A stretch of DNA of 64,000 nt from Paraburkholderia ferrariae NBRC 106233 (GCF_000685035.1 NZ_BAYB01000012.1:1-64000), one strand, 5' to 3'; counted from the first letter of the stretch, positions 17,925 through 27,716 are shown. A program made the numbers and translations. The notes: generated by a model from the sequence alone, not told the origin.

Positions 17925-18960
17925 ATCCCCGTCCGTTCGTGATGACCCGACCTCTTGCTCGTGCCGGATTCCGAATGAAATTTGTGTTGTGTCTGGTCTG
18001 CTTTTTGTCGATCCGGTCTGCCGGTCAGCCGGATCTTGTTGGCGAATTATGTTCGACCGGAATTGCCCCATTCAATGCCATTCGATCCGCGAGCGTGACG
18101 AATCGAACATTTCGAAATCAATGAAAAAGACGAAGCGGCTTCTGAACGTGCCGCAATCGATTGCGCCCAGAAAATGTTTTTCCTGGCGTCTCGGACACCC
18201 CCTCCGGGCAGACCCTGGCTCCGCAGTCAAATGGCGGTTAAGTAAAGGCTTCCACGGTGCCGGCGGGGTCGGGTTCTACCCGTATTTCGGCGTCCCGGCG
18301 GGAAAATATGTGCCGTTTCCCACATACGTTCTCTTCTCCGTCGCTTAAAAAGAAGTCGCCAGCTCGCTAATTCCATTTTCTTCAAAGCAGGATTCAGGGT
18401 TAATGGGCCGGTAATGCGGGAAAAACGCATAACAGAAAAAAGGTTCGAGAGCGGAAGCCGGGGCTTCGTCCACCGGCCGCCGCGACACATCGGGGGTAGT
18501 AAAACGACGCCGCTCAGCCGGGCAAACACGGTGGGAGCGGATCGTCATGAAGTCTCGCGAAGCGGGACACATTCGCAAGGCGGAAAACCGTCCTCGCGAA
18601 GCGTGTGACCCACATCCGCTTCATCCGCGAGACGACACTCCTCCCGATTCCTGTCGCTGCCGCCCATCGAACACTGCGCGTGATCGATGCTGCCGTTTCT
18701 GTACTTCGGCACATCGGATCGCAGGAGTGGTGAGCGTTCTGCCGGTGCCTGGGAGCGGTAATACGTTTGCGGTGTTGTTCGATGTCATCAAGCGGCGACG
18801 ACGTGAAAGGATGCGTGCACAACCGAACACACAATCCATTTCGCATCGCCTAAAACGTAATCGCCTGGCGGTACTTATTGAAGTAGAAGTCGTTCGTAGC
18901 CCTGAGAATCGGGCTGTTTCGGGGTAGTCAGGTAGTCAATCTTCCAACAAGGGGTTAGTC
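17925..18960. promoter_or_regulatory. Long gene-free stretch upstream of the flp pilin gene
   Basis: About 1,036 bases with visibly more A and T than the flanking genes and no reading frame I would support; the longest frames (100-160 codons) lack family features and plausible ribosome sites. Near the 3' end are a small hairpin AGCCC/GGGCT (18898-18915), a direct repeat GGTAGTCA (18923-18938) and a third partial copy TTAGTCA at the flp start. It should hold the tad promoter and the divergent GT87 promoter. Binding by a silencer such as H-NS, or a small RNA, is possible but unproven. Confidence 0.45.
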
Positions 18961-19131
18961 ATGACTCAAATCATTGCCGGCGCCAAGCGCTTCCTGAAGG
19001 ACGATGGTGGTGTGACCGCGATCGAATATGGCCTCATTGCAGCGCTGATCGCGCTGGCCATCATCGCAGGTGTGACCACCATCGGCTCGAACCTCAGCAA
19101 GGTGTTTTCGGACCTCGCTGCGAGCACGTGA
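18961..19131 (+). CDS. flp: Flp-family type IVb pilin
   Basis: 56-residue pilin precursor, the subunit of the Tad (tight adherence) pilus. A short basic leader ends in KDDGG, with cleavage expected after Gly17. The mature protein then starts VTAIEYGLIAALIALAIIAG, with the conserved Glu at +5 next to Tyr and a single hydrophobic helix, the Flp signature. AAGGGG lies 7 bases before the ATG. It is the first gene of the tad operon, cut by the prepilin peptidase that follows. There is only one flp copy. Confidence 0.95.
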   Translation: MTQIIAGAKRFLKDDGGVTAIEYGLIAALIALAIIAGVTTIGSNLSKVFSDLAAST

Positions 19132-19259
19132 CGCGAGCGCCGGGCGGGCACCGTGCGGTCCGCCCGGCACTTCGCATAACTCGAATATCCGCACGCAGTC
19201 GTATTGATCCGTCGTTCAGACCATTCCGGATCGCGCAAGCCGACCTTACCGAGACCGCC

Positions 19260-19820
19260 ATGCACCTCGCCCCGCTTCCCCCGCATCCCGTTCCGCTGTG
19301 CGTGACCGCATGGGTGCTGGTTGCCGCAAGCACGGATCTCGTTGCACGCCGCATTCCGAACTGGCTCGTCGGATCGGGCCTCTTCGGCGCGCTGGCGGTT
19401 CAGGTCTGGCTGCACGGTGCACCCTCGGGCGCCACCGCCTGGCTGGCCGGCGCGGCCACGGGATTTGCCGCCTTTATGCCGTTTTATCTGCTGCGCGGCA
19501 TGGCGGCCGGCGACGTCAAGCTCATGGCCATGGTTGGCGCGTGGCTGGGCGTGAACGCGGCCTGCCATGTTGCTCTCGCAACGTTTGTGCTGGGTGGGGC
19601 AGGCTCGGTGCTGATCGTCGTGTGCCAGGGCCGGCTCGCCCAGTTGCTGCGCAACGTGCGGGCCATGCTGCCCGGCGTGCTGCACAAGCTGCCTTTGGCA
19701 TCGGCAATGCCGCTGTCGATAGCGCAGATCGAAGCGCCCGGCCCATCGGTCGGTTCCTTGCCCTACGGCGTCGCCATCGCGGCGGGGACACTGGGGGTGC
19801 TGTTTGCCATGGCCGGCTGA
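19260..19820 (+). CDS. cpaA: Prepilin peptidase, CpaA/TadV type
   Basis: 186-residue membrane aspartyl protease that removes the Flp leader. Short TadV-type enzymes lack the methyltransferase domain of PilD. The two catalytic Asp sites are seen: ASTDLVARRIPNWL near residue 23 and the GxGD-like RGMAAGDVKLMAM near 80. I start at the ATG at 19260; the frame is open further upstream but only over leader-like DNA. It follows flp in the tad operon. Confidence 0.88.
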   Translation: MHLAPLPPHPVPLCVTAWVLVAASTDLVARRIPNWLVGSGLFGALAVQVWLHGAPSGATAWLAGAATGFAAFMPFYLLRGMAAGDVKLMAMVGAWLGVNAACHVALATFVLGGAGSVLIVVCQGRLAQLLRNVRAMLPGVLHKLPLASAMPLSIAQIEAPGPSVGSLPYGVAIAAGTLGVLFAMAG

Positions 19821-19868
19821 ACGGGCCGTGCCGGATCGAAAGAAAGTCGTGCGTTCGAGGAGGGGACC

Positions 19869-20705
19869 ATGAATAACAGTCGTGCAGTGCTCATGTTCGT
19901 CGTCGCGCTGCTGGCGGGGTTGGCGGCCGTGGTGTTCGCCTCTCACTGGCTGATGCAGACGTCTTCGGACGCGGTGACGTCGGTTGCGGTCGCAACCGAC
20001 GACATCGGCCTCGGCCAGCCCATCACGGGGACCATGGTCCGTACCGTGAGCTGGCCCAAGGACAGCGTGCCGCCCGGCACCTTCACGGACCTGAAGGCGC
20101 TCGAAGGGCGCGTGGTGCGCACGAGCCTCTCGCGCGGCGAGCCGGTGCTCGAATCCAGGCTCGCCCCGGTGGGCACCCGGGGCGGCCTCTCGGCGATGAT
20201 CGACGAAGGCCATCGCGCCATCACGGTGCGCGTGAACGACGTGGTGGGCGTGGCGGGCTTCGCGCTGCCGGGCAACTACGTCGACGTGATCGTCAACACG
20301 CAGTCGCCGGAAGGCAAGAACAGCAGCGCCAACGGCCAGAGCATTTCGAAGATCGTGCTCGAACGCATCCTGGTACTCGCGGTCGCGCAGGAGGTGAGCC
20401 GCGACGAGACGCAGCCGAAGGTCGTGAACGCGGTGACGCTGGAAGTCACGCCCGAGCAGGCGGAGAAGCTCGATCTCGCGCGCAGCGTGGGCAACCTCTC
20501 GCTCGTGCTGCGCAACCAGATCGACAAGGACAAGCTCTCGACGGACGGCGCGACCAAGATGACGCTGCTCGGCGCGCCCGATCTGCCGGCCTCGGCGCCG
20601 GCGGCGCCCAAGCCGGCGGTTCACGTCAGGTACGCCCGCGCGGAGGTCAAGCGCGAGTGCGTGGGCGTGCTGTCCGGGGTGACAGGTAGTCAGGAATGCT
20701 TCTGA
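19869..20705 (+). CDS. cpaB: Tad pilus assembly protein CpaB/RcpC
   Basis: 278-residue periplasmic protein with an N-terminal membrane anchor (residues 5-25), an SAF domain (about 40-100: VAVATDDIGLGQPITGTMV, then RGEPVLESRL) and the RcpC-type domain (VNDVVGVAGFALPGNYVDVI near 120). RcpC proteins are thought to stabilise or gate the RcpA secretin. GAGGAGGGGACC precedes the ATG. Position between cpaA and the secretin is standard for tad loci. Confidence 0.92.
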   Translation: MNNSRAVLMFVVALLAGLAAVVFASHWLMQTSSDAVTSVAVATDDIGLGQPITGTMVRTVSWPKDSVPPGTFTDLKALEGRVVRTSLSRGEPVLESRLAPVGTRGGLSAMIDEGHRAITVRVNDVVGVAGFALPGNYVDVIVNTQSPEGKNSSANGQSISKIVLERILVLAVAQEVSRDETQPKVVNAVTLEVTPEQAEKLDLARSVGNLSLVLRNQIDKDKLSTDGATKMTLLGAPDLPASAPAAPKPAVHVRYARAEVKRECVGVLSGVTGSQECF

Positions 20706-20818
20706 ACGCATCAAGAACACATTAGAAACAAATTCTCGAGGGCAGCGCCCGGGCAGAACGACCCGCACGGACGCACATAACCGAATTCCAGCTGCATCGA
20801 GCTACGGGGTATAACGAC

Positions 20819-22681
20819 ATGAAAGCCAGTCAGAGGGTGTTGCAGGGGGGCGCTCGCGCAGCGACGCACCGGGTGCGGTGGGTCTGTGCCGCCATGACGT
20901 GCGTGGGGCTCATCGGCGTCTCCCAGGCGATGGCCGAGGAAGCGGCACAGAGCGCCGCGGGCGCGCGCGCCGCCGCGATGCCGATGGCGGGCGGCCCGAT
21001 GCAGATGACGATCAGCATGGCGCCCGCGCCGGCTTCCGGGGCCGCCGCGCATGCGCCGGCCGTCCCGCTGCACGGGCCCAACTGCGTGGGCGCGGTGCGC
21101 GGCGAACGCAGCATCGTCGTGCCGCTCGGCAAGTCGATTCTCGTGCCCATCGACGAGCCGGTGCGCAACCGCACGCTCGGCGACCCGAGCGTCGCGCAGG
21201 CGACCATGGTTTCGCCGCAGACCCTCTATGTGCTCGGCGAATCCGTGGGCACGACCAACATGATCATCCAGGGGCGCAGCGGCGCCTGCGAGGTGATCGA
21301 CGTCGTCGTCAACGCGGATGCGGGGGGGCTGCAGGCGTCGCTCGCGCAGTTGTTACCCGACGAGCACGACATCCGCGTTTCCACCGCCGCCGACAATCTC
21401 GTGCTGATGGGCCACGTGTCGAGCTCGCAGGCCGCGCAGCAGGCCGCGCAGATCGCGACGATCTATAGCGTCGCGCACGGCCAGACCGGCAACGGTACGA
21501 AGGGTGGCGTGCTCAACATGCTCACCGTCGATTCGCCGGAACAGGTGATGCTCGAAGTGAAGGTGGCCGAGGTGGACAAGACCCTCATCGACCAGCTCGG
21601 CGCGGCCGTGAACATCCAGGGCGGCTTCGGCTCGTGGTCGGGCGCCCTCGTGAGCAACCTGCTGGCGGGGGTGTCGAGTGCGATCGGCATCAGCAAGGCG
21701 AACAACAAGCCGTTCCAGCTTTCCGTCGATGCACAGAAGACCGATAACCTCGTCAAGATCCTGGCCGAACCCAATCTCGTCACGATCAGCGGACAGGAGG
21801 CCACCTTCCTTGCCGGCGGCGAAGTGTTCATCCCGGTGCCGCAGAGCAGTTCGGGCACGGGCGCCACGGCCATCGTGCTGCAGGAAGAGGAGTACGGCGT
21901 CGGGCTCAAGTTCACGCCCACGGTGCTCGGCAACGGGCGCATCAACCTGAAGGTGTCGCCGGAGGTCTCGGAACTCTCGCCAACCGGCGTGACAATCAGC
22001 GCGGCCAACGTGAGCGGAACCTCGATCCTGCCGCTCATCACCACGCGGCGCGCCTCGACCACGGTGCAGATGCGCGACGGCGAGTCGTTCGCGATCGGCG
22101 GCCTCATCAGCAACAACGTGACGGGTTCGCTCAAGGCGCTGCCCGGCATCGGCGAACTGCCGGTGCTCGGCGCGCTCTTTCGCAGCACCTCGTTCCAGCA
22201 GGACCGCTCCGAGCTCGTCTTCGTCGTGACGCCGCATCTCGTGCATCCGGTGCAGACGGCCCAGTACCGCCTGCCGACGGACAGCTTCACGCAGCCGCAC
22301 GAAGCGGATGTGTATGCAACGGGCGACATGGAAGGGCGCGCCGCCGCTGCGGCGTTCGCGAACAAGGCCAACGGCGCGGCGCCCGCGCAGCCGGCTGCCC
22401 CGGCTATGCCCGCCCAGCCCCGCCAGCCCATGCAACCGGTCCCGCCTGCGGGCCAGCCGATGAGCGGGCCGGCCACGCCCGCCGCCCCTCCCGCGCCCGG
22501 CACGCCGGTTTCGCTGCGCAGCGGCAGCGCGCCGAAGCCTGAGCCCGAGCGCGACGCGGCGGCCGCGCCCGAGCCCGCGGCGCAAAGCGATGCAGCGCAT
22601 GTGAAGTACCTGGCGCGCGTCGATCTGACCAACCAGCAAGTCGTGACGGCCGCCGCCCAGGCCGCCGCCGCGGATCACTGA
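20819..22681 (+). CDS. cpaC: Tad pilus outer-membrane secretin CpaC/RcpA
   Basis: 620-residue secretin forming the outer-membrane channel for the Flp pilus. An N-terminal signal region (about 1-40) is followed by a pilus-type N domain (RSIVVPLGKSILVPIDEPVR near 97), a BON-like segment, and the secretin core: VMLEVKVAEVDKTLIDQLG, then LAEPNLVTISGQEATFLAGG near 315 and VGLKFTPTVLGNGRINLKV near 360. The last 110 residues are Pro/Ala-rich and probably disordered. The next ATG (22681) overlaps its stop, but I place the next gene 21 bases further on. Confidence 0.94.
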   Translation: MKASQRVLQGGARAATHRVRWVCAAMTCVGLIGVSQAMAEEAAQSAAGARAAAMPMAGGPMQMTISMAPAPASGAAAHAPAVPLHGPNCVGAVRGERSIVVPLGKSILVPIDEPVRNRTLGDPSVAQATMVSPQTLYVLGESVGTTNMIIQGRSGACEVIDVVVNADAGGLQASLAQLLPDEHDIRVSTAADNLVLMGHVSSSQAAQQAAQIATIYSVAHGQTGNGTKGGVLNMLTVDSPEQVMLEVKVAEVDKTLIDQLGAAVNIQGGFGSWSGALVSNLLAGVSSAIGISKANNKPFQLSVDAQKTDNLVKILAEPNLVTISGQEATFLAGGEVFIPVPQSSSGTGATAIVLQEEEYGVGLKFTPTVLGNGRINLKVSPEVSELSPTGVTISAANVSGTSILPLITTRRASTTVQMRDGESFAIGGLISNNVTGSLKALPGIGELPVLGALFRSTSFQQDRSELVFVVTPHLVHPVQTAQYRLPTDSFTQPHEADVYATGDMEGRAAAAAFANKANGAAPAQPAAPAMPAQPRQPMQPVPPAGQPMSGPATPAAPPAPGTPVSLRSGSAPKPEPERDAAAAPEPAAQSDAAHVKYLARVDLTNQQVVTAAAQAAAADH

Positions 22682-22701
22682 TGCGAGCCGAGGGGACCGA
22701 C

Positions 22702-23010
22702 ATGAAACTCGAGACTATCGTTGTGGCGCGCGCGGCGCTTCTCGTCGCCGCCTGCGCGGCACTCGGCGGCTGCATGACCAGCACGCCGATCTGGGATGCG
22801 CACTTCGGCGAGGCCGCGCGCACGTCGGCGCAGGTGCAGATCATCGATCCGCACGCTGGCGAGAATGCGCCGTCGCCGCAGGGCATCGACGGCAATGCGG
22901 CGGTGTCCGCCATGGATCTCTACGACAAGTCGTTCAGGCAGCCGGTGGTGTCCGCGAACCCCTACGCGATCGGGGTGAGCGGCGGCACGAGCGGCGCAAC
23001 AGGGCAGTAA
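22702..23010 (+). CDS. Tad-locus lipoprotein
   Basis: 102-residue secreted protein. The signal peptide ends in a lipobox (ALGGC, Cys at about residue 24), so it should be lipid-anchored, probably to the outer membrane beside the secretin. The rest has no recognised domain. Start is the ATG at 22702 with AGGGGACC in front; an in-frame ATG at 22681 adds 7 residues and would spoil the signal peptide. Short lipoproteins occupy this slot in tad loci of Burkholderia relatives; it may act as a pilotin or in place of CpaD/TadD. That role is inferred. Confidence 0.72.
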   Translation: MKLETIVVARAALLVAACAALGGCMTSTPIWDAHFGEAARTSAQVQIIDPHAGENAPSPQGIDGNAAVSAMDLYDKSFRQPVVSANPYAIGVSGGTSGATGQ

Positions 23011-23030
23011 GGACCGGCGGGGCAACCATC

Positions 23031-24299
23031 ATGATCGATATCCTGACCATTTCGAACGACCCGGAGCGGCTCGACCAGGCCGCACGCCTGATCGCCGCGT
23101 GCGGCAACTACCGCACCACGCGCGTGGCCGGCGGCCCGGCGCTGCTGCTCGACCGCGGCGACATGCTCGGCGCCTTCGACGTGCTGATCGTCGATGTGCC
23201 GTCGCCCGGCAGCACCGAACTCGCCACGATCGCGGAACTCTGCCGCCGCCATCCCCGCCTCACGTGCGTGCTGGTCACGGCCGATACGAGCTCGACGACG
23301 GTGATTGCCGCGATGCGCGCCGGCGTGCGCGACGTGCTGAACTGGCCGCTCGATGCAGAGGGGCTGGGCGACGCGCTGCAGCGCGCGGTGGGGCAGCGTC
23401 CCGCCGACGCGTCGCGCAGGACGCCCATCGCTGCATTCATGTCGAGCCGCGGCGGCGTGGGTACGAGCTTTCTGGCCGCGAACGTCGCGCACGGCATGGC
23501 ATGCATCGAGAAAAAGCGCGTGCTGCTCGTCGATCTGAACCAGCAGTTCGCCGACGCGGCGTTCCTCATCAGTTCGTCGTCGGCGCCGTCGACGCTCGAT
23601 CAGATGAGCGCGCAGATCGATCGCATGGACGCGGCGTTCTTCGAGGCGAGCGTGATTCACGCGGCCGAGAACTTCGACATCCTGGCGGGCGCCGGCGACC
23701 CGGTGAAGGCCGCCGGGATCCGCGCCGACCGGCTCGAATGGATTCTCGGCGTGGCGACGCCGCGCTACGACTTCGTGGTGGTCGATATCGGCCAGTCGAT
23801 CAACCAGCTGTCCATGCTCGCGCTCGACCGCAGCGACCACATTCACGTCGTGCTCCACGCGACCATGCCGCATCTGCACGCGGGGCGGCGCCTGCTCGAA
23901 ATCCTCGGCTCGCTCGGCTACGGCAACGAGCGCATTCGCCTCGTGCTGAACCGCTACGGCAAGGAAGGCGCACGGGCCCGCGAGGCGATCGAGCGCACGC
24001 TCGGGCACGCTCCGTTTCACGTCGTGCCGGAAGACCCGCGCGCCGCGATCGAGGCGGTCAACCACGGCCTGCCGGTCTCCGAGGCCGCGCGCAAGAGCGC
24101 GCTTGCGCGCAGCCTGCGCGGCCTTTCGGCAAAGCTCGCGAGCGGTGTGGCGGGCGGCGAGCAGAAGAGCGCGCAGCGCGAGTCGCTCTTCGGCCGTCTG
24201 ATGGGGCGCCGCGCCTCCGCTTCGCACGCCGGCGGCAACCCGTCCGGCGGCAACGAATCCGCGGTACTGAGAGGGGAGCAGCATCATGTCGCTTCGTGA
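23031..24299 (+). CDS. cpaE: Tad pilus localisation ATPase-like protein CpaE/TadZ
   Basis: 422-residue protein: a receiver-like N-terminal domain (1-125; LIVDVPSPG near 52, LVTADTSS near 81) and a ParA/MinD-like domain. TadZ proteins position the Tad machinery at the pole or membrane. The P-loop is atypical: RGGVGTS (140-146) replaces KGGxGK(S/T), so both signature and P-loop lysines are missing, as also seen in other TadZ/CpaE proteins. The rest of the fold is kept (VLLVDLNQQFADAAF, FVVVDIGQS). Its end overlaps the cpaF start by 14 bases. Confidence 0.88.
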   Translation: MIDILTISNDPERLDQAARLIAACGNYRTTRVAGGPALLLDRGDMLGAFDVLIVDVPSPGSTELATIAELCRRHPRLTCVLVTADTSSTTVIAAMRAGVRDVLNWPLDAEGLGDALQRAVGQRPADASRRTPIAAFMSSRGGVGTSFLAANVAHGMACIEKKRVLLVDLNQQFADAAFLISSSSAPSTLDQMSAQIDRMDAAFFEASVIHAAENFDILAGAGDPVKAAGIRADRLEWILGVATPRYDFVVVDIGQSINQLSMLALDRSDHIHVVLHATMPHLHAGRRLLEILGSLGYGNERIRLVLNRYGKEGARAREAIERTLGHAPFHVVPEDPRAAIEAVNHGLPVSEAARKSALARSLRGLSAKLASGVAGGEQKSAQRESLFGRLMGRRASASHAGGNPSGGNESAVLRGEQHHVAS

Positions 24300-25659
24300 C
24301 CAGATTGCAGGAAACCGCTTGCAGCTCGTGGGCGAGCGCGACGAAGCGGCCGCCGCGGCGCTCGCGGTGCGCACGAAATCGGAGGCGTATCAGCGGCTCA
24401 AGCGCGAGATGCACCTCACGGTGCTCGACCGCGTGGAGCTGGAGCGGCTTGTGCGCATGCCCGAAGAGCAGATCCGCAGCGAGATCGGCCTGCTGATCGC
24501 GCGCATTCTCGACGAGCGCAAGGAACCCGCGAACGACCTCGAACGGCGCCAGCTCACCATCGACGTCTACGACGAGATGTTCGGCTTCGGCCCGCTCGAA
24601 GTCCTGCTACGCGACCCCACGGTGTCCGACATTCTCGTGAACACCGCGAAGCAGACCTACGTGGAGCGCCGCGGGCGGCTCGAACTCACCGACATCACGT
24701 TCTACGACGACGCGCACCTCATGAAGGTGATCGAGAAGATCGTCTCGCGCGTGGGCCGCCGCATCGACGAATCGAGCCCGATGGTGGACGCGCGCCTGCC
24801 CGACGGCTCGCGCGTGAACGCAATCATTCCGCCTTCGGCGGTGGACGGCCCGCTCGTTTCGATCCGCCGCTTTGCCGTCAATCCGCTGCAGGTGCCCGAC
24901 CTCGTCTCGCTGCAAACGCTCACGCCGCCGATGGCCGAGGTGCTCGACGGGCTGGCGCGCGCCAAGGTGAACATCCTGATTTCGGGCGGCACGGGCAGCG
25001 GCAAGACCACCCTGCTCAACGTGCTCTCGGGCTTCATTCCCAACGACGAGCGCATCGTGACGATCGAAGACGCCGCCGAACTGCAACTGCGCCAGCAGCA
25101 CGTTCTCAGGCTCGAAACGCGGCCGCCCAACATCGAAGGGCGCGGCGAGATCACGCAGCGCTCGCTCGTGCGCAACGCGCTGCGCATGCGGCCCGACCGC
25201 ATCATCCTCGGCGAAGTGCGCGGCGCCGAAGCGCTCGACATGCTCAACGCGATGAATACGGGCCACGAAGGATCGCTTGCCACGATCCATGCGAATACCC
25301 CGCGCGACGCGCTCACGCGGCTCGAAAACATGATCAGCCTCGCGGGCCTCGCGCTGCCGCCGCGGACGATGCGTCAGCAGATCGCCTCGGCGATCACCGT
25401 GGTTGTCCAGGCTGCGCGTCTCACGGACGGCCGCCGCAAGATCATGAGCATTTCGGAGCTCACGGGCCTCGAAGGCGACGTGGTCAACATGCAGGAGATC
25501 TTCACGTTCCGCCGCACGGGCATCGACTCGACCGGCGCGGTGCGCGGCTACTTCTGCGCGACCGGCGTGCGGCCGAAATTCTCGGAGCGGCTGCAGGCGT
25601 TCGGCGTCACGCTGCCGGAGAACATCTACGATCCGGCGCGCCGCTTCGAGACGAACTGA
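24286..25659 (+). CDS. cpaF: Tad pilus secretion ATPase CpaF/TadA
   Basis: 457-residue cytoplasmic hexameric ATPase that powers Flp pilus assembly (and, in Caulobacter, retraction). Type II/IV secretion ATPase features are complete: Walker [10 protein letters not shown] (Lys240), Asp box around [10 protein letters not shown] near 260, Walker [10 protein letters not shown] near 310, and the His box [11 protein letters not shown] near 328. The N-terminal helical domain (1-95) is typical of TadA. It is translationally coupled to cpaE and followed 18 bases later by tadB. Confidence 0.95.
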   Translation: MSLRDQIAGNRLQLVGERDEAAAAALAVRTKSEAYQRLKREMHLTVLDRVELERLVRMPEEQIRSEIGLLIARILDERKEPANDLERRQLTIDVYDEMFGFGPLEVLLRDPTVSDILVNTAKQTYVERRGRLELTDITFYDDAHLMKVIEKIVSRVGRRIDESSPMVDARLPDGSRVNAIIPPSAVDGPLVSIRRFAVNPLQVPDLVSLQTLTPPMAEVLDGLARAKVNILISGGTGSGKTTLLNVLSGFIPNDERIVTIEDAAELQLRQQHVLRLETRPPNIEGRGEITQRSLVRNALRMRPDRIILGEVRGAEALDMLNAMNTGHEGSLATIHANTPRDALTRLENMISLAGLALPPRTMRQQIASAITVVVQAARLTDGRRKIMSISELTGLEGDVVNMQEIFTFRRTGIDSTGAVRGYFCATGVRPKFSERLQAFGVTLPENIYDPARRFETN

Positions 25660-25677
25660 GACTGAGCGGAGACACGC

Positions 25678-26655
25678 ATGAGCCCGATCTTCTACGCTGC
25701 CGTCGTCCTCGTGTTCGTCGCCGTGGTGCTGGCGATCGAGGGCGCCTGGATGGTCTGGAACAGCCGGCACGGGGCCGCCGCGCGCCGCCTCGAGTCGCGT
25801 ATCCAGGCGGTGTCGGCCGCGAGCGGCATCCCGCGCGAAACGCTGTCGATCCTCAAGTCGCGCGCGGACGGCAGCGCGTCGCCGCTGCGCCGCAGCCTCG
25901 CGAATCTTTCGCTCTCCCAGGCAATCGAGCGCCAGTTGCGCCAGGCCGACCTACGCTGGTCGGTCGCGCGTCTCCTCGGCCTGTGCGCGGCGCTGCCGCC
26001 GCTCGTGCTGCTGGCGGGCTATCTGCTGCCGGCGCCGTTCGGATATGCGGCCGCGGCGGCGCTGCTCGCCGCGCTGCTGCCCGTGCTCTACCTGCGCCGG
26101 CGCCGCGCGCGCCGGCTCTACCAGTTCGAGCGGCAATTGCCGGACGCGTGCGACATGCTTGCGCGTTCGCTGCGTGCCGGGCATGCCTTCGCGGCGGCGA
26201 TCCAGATGGTGGGCGAGGAGTTTGCCGACCCGATGGGCGCGGAGTTCCGCGCGACCTTCGACGAGATCAACTACGGCGTGCCGCTCAACGACGCGCTCGC
26301 CAGCCTCGCACAGCGCGTGCCCGTGCACGACCTGCGCTACTTCGTGATTGCGGTGCTGATCCAGCGCGAGACCGGCGGCAACCTGGCCGAACTTTTCGAC
26401 GGCATCACCGCGCTTGTGCGCGAGCGCTTCAAGCTGTTCGACAAAGTGCGGGTGCTCTCGGCCGAGGGCAAGCTTTCCGCATGGGTCCTGATCCTGCTGC
26501 CGTTCGTGACCGCCGGGCTGATGTCGGTGCTCAATCCGGGCTTTCTCGACGTGCTGTGGCAGGACGAGGCGGGCGTGCACGTCGTGCAGGCGGCGGCGCT
26601 GCTGATGGTGATCGGCGTGTTCTGGATCCGCCGCACCATCGCGATCCGCGTCTAG
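25678..26655 (+). CDS. tadB: Tad inner-membrane platform protein TadB
   Basis: 325-residue protein with an N-terminal helix (4-22), two helices near 95-140, the GspF/T2SSF cytoplasmic domain (RQLPDACDMLARSLRAGHAF near 155) and two C-terminal helices. The conserved QRETGGNLAELF near 230 is seen. With TadC it forms the membrane platform above the CpaF ATPase. Gene order and spacing are standard. Confidence 0.93.
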   Translation: MSPIFYAAVVLVFVAVVLAIEGAWMVWNSRHGAAARRLESRIQAVSAASGIPRETLSILKSRADGSASPLRRSLANLSLSQAIERQLRQADLRWSVARLLGLCAALPPLVLLAGYLLPAPFGYAAAAALLAALLPVLYLRRRRARRLYQFERQLPDACDMLARSLRAGHAFAAAIQMVGEEFADPMGAEFRATFDEINYGVPLNDALASLAQRVPVHDLRYFVIAVLIQRETGGNLAELFDGITALVRERFKLFDKVRVLSAEGKLSAWVLILLPFVTAGLMSVLNPGFLDVLWQDEAGVHVVQAAALLMVIGVFWIRRTIAIRV

Positions 26656-26695
26656 GCGGGCGGGCGAAAACAACGGGAAAAGGCGGGGAACGACG

Positions 26696-27676
26696 ATGAC
26701 ACTTCTCAACACGACCTCAATGCTGATGCTGGGCGGCGTGTTCGCGCTCGTGTTCGTGCTTGCCTTCGGGCTCATGCATCTGCTCTCGCCGCGCGACATG
26801 CGCCACCGCATCGAGCAGCCGGCGGGCCCGCGCTTCGAGCCCCGCATCGAGCCGCGCATGGGCGAGGCGGGCGGCCGCGACGACAGCGTCTGGTTCGAGA
26901 AGCTGGTCGAATTGTCGAGACCCATCTCGCGGCTGTCCGTGCCGAAGGAGGGCTGGGAAGTCTCGGCGCTGCGCGTGCGGCTCATGAACGCTGGCTGGCG
27001 GCAGCCGGGCGCGGTCGCCGTGTACTTCGCCGCGAAGACGGCCCTCGCGCTCGTGCTGCCGCTTCTGGCCGCGGTCTGGCTGATCGGCAGCCCGATGACG
27101 GGCAGCACGGTCGGCTTCACGGCGCTGCTGATTTCGCTGGGGGGCACGGGCTACTACCTGCCGAACCTCGTGGTGGGACGCTGCGTTGCCAGGCGCCAGC
27201 GCACGATCTTCGAGGACTTCCCGGACGCCATCGATCTCATGACCGTATGTGTGGAAGCGGGCCTCGGGCTCGATGCGGCGCTCATGAAGGTGGCCGAAGA
27301 GGTGCGGCTGCGCAGTCCCGCGGTGGCCGACGAACTCGAACTGCTGCTGCTGGAGATCCGCTCCGGATTCTCGAAGGAGAAGGCGCTGCGCAACTTTTCG
27401 CTGCGCACCGGTGTGGAGGACATCGATTCGTTCAGCACGATGCTGATCCAGGCCGAGCGCTTCGGCACGAGCATCGGCGCGTCGCTGCGCGTGCTCTCCG
27501 ACACGCTGCGCGTGCGCCGGCGCATGCGCGCGGAGGAACAGGCCGCGAAGATCGCGCTGAAGCTGCTGTTCCCGCTGATGTTCTGCATCTTTCCCGCGCT
27601 GATGGTGGTGCTGATGGGGCCCGCCTTCATTCACGTGTATCGCGTGCTGCTGCCGGCGATGGCGGGCGGCCAGTGA
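26696..27676 (+). CDS. tadC: Tad inner-membrane platform protein TadC
   Basis: 326-residue partner of TadB with the same GspF/T2SSF layout: N-terminal helix, paired helices near 110-155, the domain starting DFPDAIDLMTVCVEAGLGLD near 180, QAERFGTSIGASLRVL near 250, and a C-terminal helix pair. AGGCGGGG lies about 10 bases before the ATG. A pair of diverged T2SSF proteins is a hallmark of tad loci. Confidence 0.93.
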   Translation: MTLLNTTSMLMLGGVFALVFVLAFGLMHLLSPRDMRHRIEQPAGPRFEPRIEPRMGEAGGRDDSVWFEKLVELSRPISRLSVPKEGWEVSALRVRLMNAGWRQPGAVAVYFAAKTALALVLPLLAAVWLIGSPMTGSTVGFTALLISLGGTGYYLPNLVVGRCVARRQRTIFEDFPDAIDLMTVCVEAGLGLDAALMKVAEEVRLRSPAVADELELLLLEIRSGFSKEKALRNFSLRTGVEDIDSFSTMLIQAERFGTSIGASLRVLSDTLRVRRRMRAEEQAAKIALKLLFPLMFCIFPALMVVLMGPAFIHVYRVLLPAMAGGQ

Positions 27677-27716
27677 GCGGCCGGCGGGCAACCGGAAAAG
27701 TGGGCCGGGAGGCGAC

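Noticed and set aside
18227..18529. 100-codon - strand frame in the gap upstream of flp
   Set aside because: Arg-rich, no recognised family, no ribosome site and no operon partner.
20711..21073. Antisense frames over the tad and other genes
   Set aside because: They mirror the codon pattern of the real genes on the other strand, with His/Arg-rich translations typical of shadow frames.
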